DNA from: an uncultured Paracoccaceae bacterium
GTDB taxonomy: Bacteria > Pseudomonadota > Alphaproteobacteria > Rhodobacterales > Rhodobacteraceae
Length of the DNA: 8,656 nt
Reading direction: 5' to 3'
Assembly (NCBI GenBank): GCA_937952085.1
Contig: CALFYQ010000421.1
Coordinates: forward strand, 1-8,656
Under the pieces are notes generated by a model. The model was given only the letters and a program-made list of their open reading frames with translations, ran no database searches and was not told the DNA's origin. Each line of letters starts with the position of its first letter. Within the stretch, counting starts at the first letter, position 1. This document shows, in pieces, positions 7,001-8,656 of this stretch. The position numbers and the translations under genes were made by a program.

Positions 7001-8656
7001 CCGCTGGCGAGACCGCACAGACCACCGTCACCGTCACGGTGACCGGCCTCAACGACGCGCCCGCCGCGCGGGACGACACGTTCGGCCTCGCCGTCGATCT
7101 CGACCTCGTCGTCGCGGTGACGAATTCGCAGGGCATAGTCTCGGTCTTCAACAACGACGGAACCGGCTCCTTCTCCGGCGGCGACGCGACGCTGGGCGGT
7201 AGTTCGGCCCCGACCGACGTGGCGCTCGGCGATCTCGACGGCGACGGCGATCTCGACGCCTTCGTCACCTTCGAGAGCGGCCAGGCCGACCGGGTGCTCC
7301 TGAACGACGGAACCGGCGTCTTCACCGATAGCGGCCAGCTGCTCGGAAACTTCCGCTCCGTCTCGGTCGAACTGGCCGATTTCGACGGCGACGGCGACCT
7401 CGACGCCTTCGTCGGCGGCGCGCGCACCGGCGGCGGAACGGCCAACCAGGTGCTGCTGAACAACGGCGCGGGCGTTTTCACCAATACCGGCCAGGGCATC
7501 ATCAGCGGCATCGTCCACGACGTCGAGATCGCCGATCTCAACAACGACGAGATCCCGGACATCGTCCTCGCCGACAACAGCACGCTGACCTCCGACCTCT
7601 TCTTCGGGAACGGCGACGGCAGCTTCACCGTGGCCGGCGTCAGCCTCGTCGCGGCCCGGGGCGCTGCGCTCGGCGACGTGGACGGCGACGGCGACATCGA
7701 CATCGCCCTCGCGACCACAGACACGGCCGGCGGCCGGCTCTACATCAACGACGGCCAGGGCAACTTCGCCGATACCGGCGCGCCCTTCGGCGCCTATGGA
7801 TCGTTCGACGTCGATCTTGGCGACGTGGACGGCGACGGCGACCTCGACGCGGTGGTGGCCGGCGTCGGGAACAGCGCTGCGACCGTCTTCCTCAACGACG
7901 GCGCCGGCGCCTTCGCCGAGTTCGCCCAGAGCCTGCCGATCGTTCAGGCGGACGACATCGACCTCGCCGATCTCGACGGCGACGGCGATCTGGACTTTGT
8001 CGCCTTCACCGAGGGCTCCGGCGTCACCCGCACCTTCATCAACGACGGAACGGGGCGGTTCACCCAGGCGCAAGACCTTTCGATCTCATCGGTCGGGAAC
8101 TTCACCTTCTCGACCGGCCACGGCAAGATCGGCGATGTCGACGGCGACGGCGGTCAGATCTTCGCCGACACGGCGACAACGCTGAAGCCGCTCTCGAACG
8201 ATTTCGACGTGGACGGCGATGCGCTCCGCATCACCAGCATCGGCTCGAGCGCGCTCGGCGCCGGCGTCGCCATCGCGCCCGGCGGCAAGAGCCTGCAATA
8301 CGATCCGACCACGATCACCGGCGCCAACACGCTCCCCGTCGGCCAGACGGTGACGGACACGATCACCTACACCATCTCCGACGGCGCGGGCGGAACCTCC
8401 ACCGCCACGATCAGCGTCATCGTCACCGGCGTCAGCGCCGGCGGGCTCGCGCCGATCGCGCGGGACGAAAGTTCGACCGTCAACGAGGAGAGCCGGGTCG
8501 ATGTCGCCGTCCTCAACAACGATTCCGCCCCGGACGGCGGGCCGCTCACCACCTCCATCGTCGCCGGGCAGACCTTCACCGGCGCCGTCTCGGTGCTCGC
8601 CAACCAGTCGATCCGCTTCGACCCGGCCGGCGCCTTCGATTTCCTCAGCGTCGGCG
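4003..8656 (+). CDS. Giant RTX/VCBS-repeat surface protein with inserted FG-GAP propeller (3' end missing)
   Basis: Partial gene: 1551 codons are open to the right edge. It begins with GTG and has no signal peptide, as in type I-secreted proteins. Residues about 27-99 are RTX calcium-binding repeats (GGSGDDQLSGG, GGDGNDIL, LYGDAGSDRL). Residues 100-165 are a segment I do not recognise. From 166 a ladder of VCBS/cadherin-like domains runs, most ending in NDAP: a degenerate one (166-264), then A1 265-379, B1 380-482, A2 483-597, B2 598-701, A3 702-816, B3 817-919, B4 920-1020, B5 1021-1484, and the start of another at 1485. B5 is interrupted by a seven-unit FG-GAP propeller (1029-1383). The protein is acidic, rich in D/G/T/S/A, and without visible cysteine. 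I infer a long, calcium-stiffened adhesin or surface protein. The RTX repeats sit at the N-terminus, whereas a C-terminal RTX block and secretion signal are usual; the true C-terminus is not in view. Binding target unknown. Confidence 0.88.
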   Translation, partial: MAISNQTVTVLTTGADTFTGVSDTIIVHGDRGDDTITGSSSNDTIIGGSGDDQLSGGPGGADLLYGGDGNDILFFDVAPGATGPQDRLYGDAGSDRLVIRITSSDFSVAVQQEINFVATQLALGRDPGNGGEYEFSTLPLKIHGFESLVLMVDGVITNPAERPRGAATPDQFQVGENAAILTGDVSLNDGVGAGDQFFLVSADETAASFTLRTDGTFDFQPNGQFDFLGAGETLNFTFVYRLQTDTTNNQATATITIVGANDAPSAGGISFTGTEDAASAGNLRTLAEASDPDANDVLSVSAVAGQSVGASPTAITLASGAIITVSANGTFSYDPNGAFDFLAPGQSDTDVFTVTISDGKGGSVQTTATATITGLNDAPTAVDDAFTVDQDSTGGLPVLANDFDVDGTSQGYPILIDFTDSDNGGAVSFGDAGLIFDTAGDFVDLAAGETRQTTFSYTIQDEFGASDSGVVTVTVTGANDAPSASGVIASVSEDAPFVNNLIAFSDASDPDTSDTLSILSVNGQTLTAGSITLTTSGGASLTVSSNGDFTYDPTVAFNALSGQAQGSDDFTFVITDGNGGTVGSFGSLTILGVNDAPVAVNDAFATNAQTEIDIDPLANDSDVDSAFSLDSFDAAGSQGGALSEVEGVLSFSPGEDFLDLAPGATRNTSFTYTILDQFGATATATITVTVTGVGAGPNTPPTGGAATLEVNEDETGAGNLFALSGASDPDAGDAIRIVSVDGQALGGGDLAVQLEGGGRVAFSSNGDFVFDPLGQLDFLAEGQQNDVPLQVVISDLSGATATITTTVSIFGVNDAPVLSDDTATVDEGSSAEIDVLANDFDFEEVLDASNISGFNTTGTAGGAFSLGSTGIVFDAAGDFDDLAAGQSRETSIAYEVTDSNGATTTATLVVTVTGVNDAPGAAPDAATTNQNAAIEIDVLANDSDPEDGTPSIDFFDSTGSAGGTISFGPTGLIFDPSGDFDDLAAGETRVTTFEYGVIDAAGETAQTTVTVTVTGLNDAPAARDDTFGLAVDLDLVVAVTNSQGIVSVFNNDGTGSFSGGDATLGGSSAPTDVALGDLDGDGDLDAFVTFESGQADRVLLNDGTGVFTDSGQLLGNFRSVSVELADFDGDGDLDAFVGGARTGGGTANQVLLNNGAGVFTNTGQGIISGIVHDVEIADLNNDEIPDIVLADNSTLTSDLFFGNGDGSFTVAGVSLVAARGAALGDVDGDGDIDIALATTDTAGGRLYINDGQGNFADTGAPFGAYGSFDVDLGDVDGDGDLDAVVAGVGNSAATVFLNDGAGAFAEFAQSLPIVQADDIDLADLDGDGDLDFVAFTEGSGVTRTFINDGTGRFTQAQDLSISSVGNFTFSTGHGKIGDVDGDGGQIFADTATTLKPLSNDFDVDGDALRITSIGSSALGAGVAIAPGGKSLQYDPTTITGANTLPVGQTVTDTITYTISDGAGGTSTATISVIVTGVSAGGLAPIARDESSTVNEESRVDVAVLNNDSAPDGGPLTTSIVAGQTFTGAVSVLANQSIRFDPAGAFDFLSVG
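4081..4299 (+). repeat. N-terminal RTX (GGxGxDxL-type) calcium-binding repeats
   Basis: These bases encode residues 27-99 of the giant protein. Visible units are HGDRGDDTITG, SSNDTIIGGSGDDQLSGG, GGADLLYGGDGNDILFF and, after a 12-residue interruption, LYGDAGSDRLVI. The Gly/Asp spacing matches RTX nonapeptides that bind calcium in a parallel beta-roll. The block is short, about four to six units, and the third unit has an extra Gly-Ala. Confidence 0.85.
4795..7062 (+). repeat. Tandem VCBS/cadherin-like domain array, pattern A-B-A-B-A-B-B
   Basis: There are seven domains, each closed by NDAP (or NTPP in one case). A-type units are 345 bases each (4795-5139, 5449-5793, 6106-6450) and carry an E-D-x-x-x-x-x-x-L / S-D-P-D / S-x-N-G-x-F-x-(Y/F)-D-P signature. 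B-type units are 303-312 bases (5140-5448, 5794-6105, 6451-6759, 6760-7062) and carry D-D-x-(F/A)-x, (L/P)-A-N-D-x-D and G-D-F-x-D-L-A-A-G-type motifs. A plus B gives a super-period of about 655 bases. B3 and B4 share a 26-base exact match (6495-6520 and 6804-6829, offset 309), which suggests a relatively recent unit duplication. The domains probably form an extended rod. Confidence 0.85.
7087..8151 (+). other. Seven-unit FG-GAP/VCBS beta-propeller domain inserted in a VCBS-like repeat
   Basis: These bases encode residues 1029-1383 of the giant protein. Seven units of 47-55 residues each run from a D-L-D-x-V-x strand through a (F/L)-x-N-(D/N)-G-x-G-x-F turn to a calcium loop of type D-x-D-G-D-G. 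Calcium loops start at D1077, D1126, D1178, D1225, D1274, D1323 and D1378. The third is degenerate (D-L-N-N-D-E-I-P-D). Seven units match a closed seven-bladed, integrin-alpha-like propeller. The first unit starts mid-loop (D1032-L-D) and the last ends mid-loop (D-V-D-G-D-G at 1378-1383), so the propeller is circularly arranged, with its two termini at one calcium site. Confidence 0.85.
8152..8656 (+). repeat. Continuation of the interrupted B-type domain and start of the next
   Basis: Residues 1384-1484 (8152-8454) resume a B-type repeat straight after the propeller, with A-D-T-A-T-T-L-K-P-L-S-N-D-F-D-V-D-G-D followed by a T-I-T-Y-T-I-S-D-G stretch and T-I-S-V-I-V-T-G-V. This is the part missing from the fragment A-A-R-D-D-T-F (1021-1027) that lies before the propeller. 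From residue 1485 a further unit starts (R-D-E-S-S-T-V-N-E-E, L-N-N-D-S) and is cut by the window edge at F-L-S-V-G. Confidence 0.8.

Noticed and set aside
4123..8073. A very long minus-strand open frame (1316 codons) opposite the giant gene
   Set aside because: It is codon-aligned with the plus-strand gene and exists only because TTA, CTA and TCA codons are almost absent in this G+C-rich gene. Its product is a low-complexity E/R/V/A/G chain without domains, while the plus strand has clear RTX, VCBS and FG-GAP motifs.

Overview
The window reads as G+C-rich DNA from a Gram-negative bacterium, most likely an alphaproteobacterium. The grounds are codons that end almost always in G or C, an outer-membrane barrel protein, a FecR-domain secreted protein and a large RTX/VCBS-type protein. 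I cannot name the genus. The window holds three protein genes and one divergent intergenic region. I found no tRNA, rRNA, CRISPR array, insertion sequence or phage gene.

Left half (minus strand, 1-3717): a tight two-gene unit. The promoter-proximal gene (2392-3717) encodes a signal peptide, a helical TPR-like N-terminal domain and an outer-membrane beta-barrel that ends in Phe. This is the architecture of the Slam family (surface lipoprotein assembly modulator, type XI secretion). Nineteen bases downstream begins a secreted protein (1-2372, running off the left edge). It has a signal peptide, a FecR domain, an uninterrupted 21-proline tract, and a long beta-rich C-terminal region that ends in a TbpB-barrel-like G-V-A-T-Y-S-G motif. 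My inference is that the pair is a Slam exporter and its cognate cargo. The cargo has no lipobox cysteine, so it would be released or bound non-covalently rather than lipid-anchored.

Middle (3718-4002): a 285-base divergent intergenic region that should hold both promoters. It contains two copies of a CCTAGRTAAC motif and a 13-codon leader ORF whose stop codon runs into the Shine-Dalgarno sequence of the right-hand gene.

Right half (plus strand, 4003-8656, running off the right edge): one giant, cysteine-free, signal-peptide-less protein of at least 1551 residues. It starts with RTX calcium-binding repeats. A ladder of VCBS/cadherin-like domains follows, in which two domain types alternate (A about 115 residues, B about 103 residues). 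A complete seven-unit FG-GAP/VCBS beta-propeller lies inside one B-type domain, inserted so that its two ends split a calcium-binding loop. The overall design is that of a type I-secreted adhesin or surface protein, although the C-terminus and any secretion genes lie outside the window.

The most notable points are the nested propeller, the Slam/FecR-barrel pair, and the in-frame G11 run in the proline tract, which could slip and switch the cargo gene on or off.
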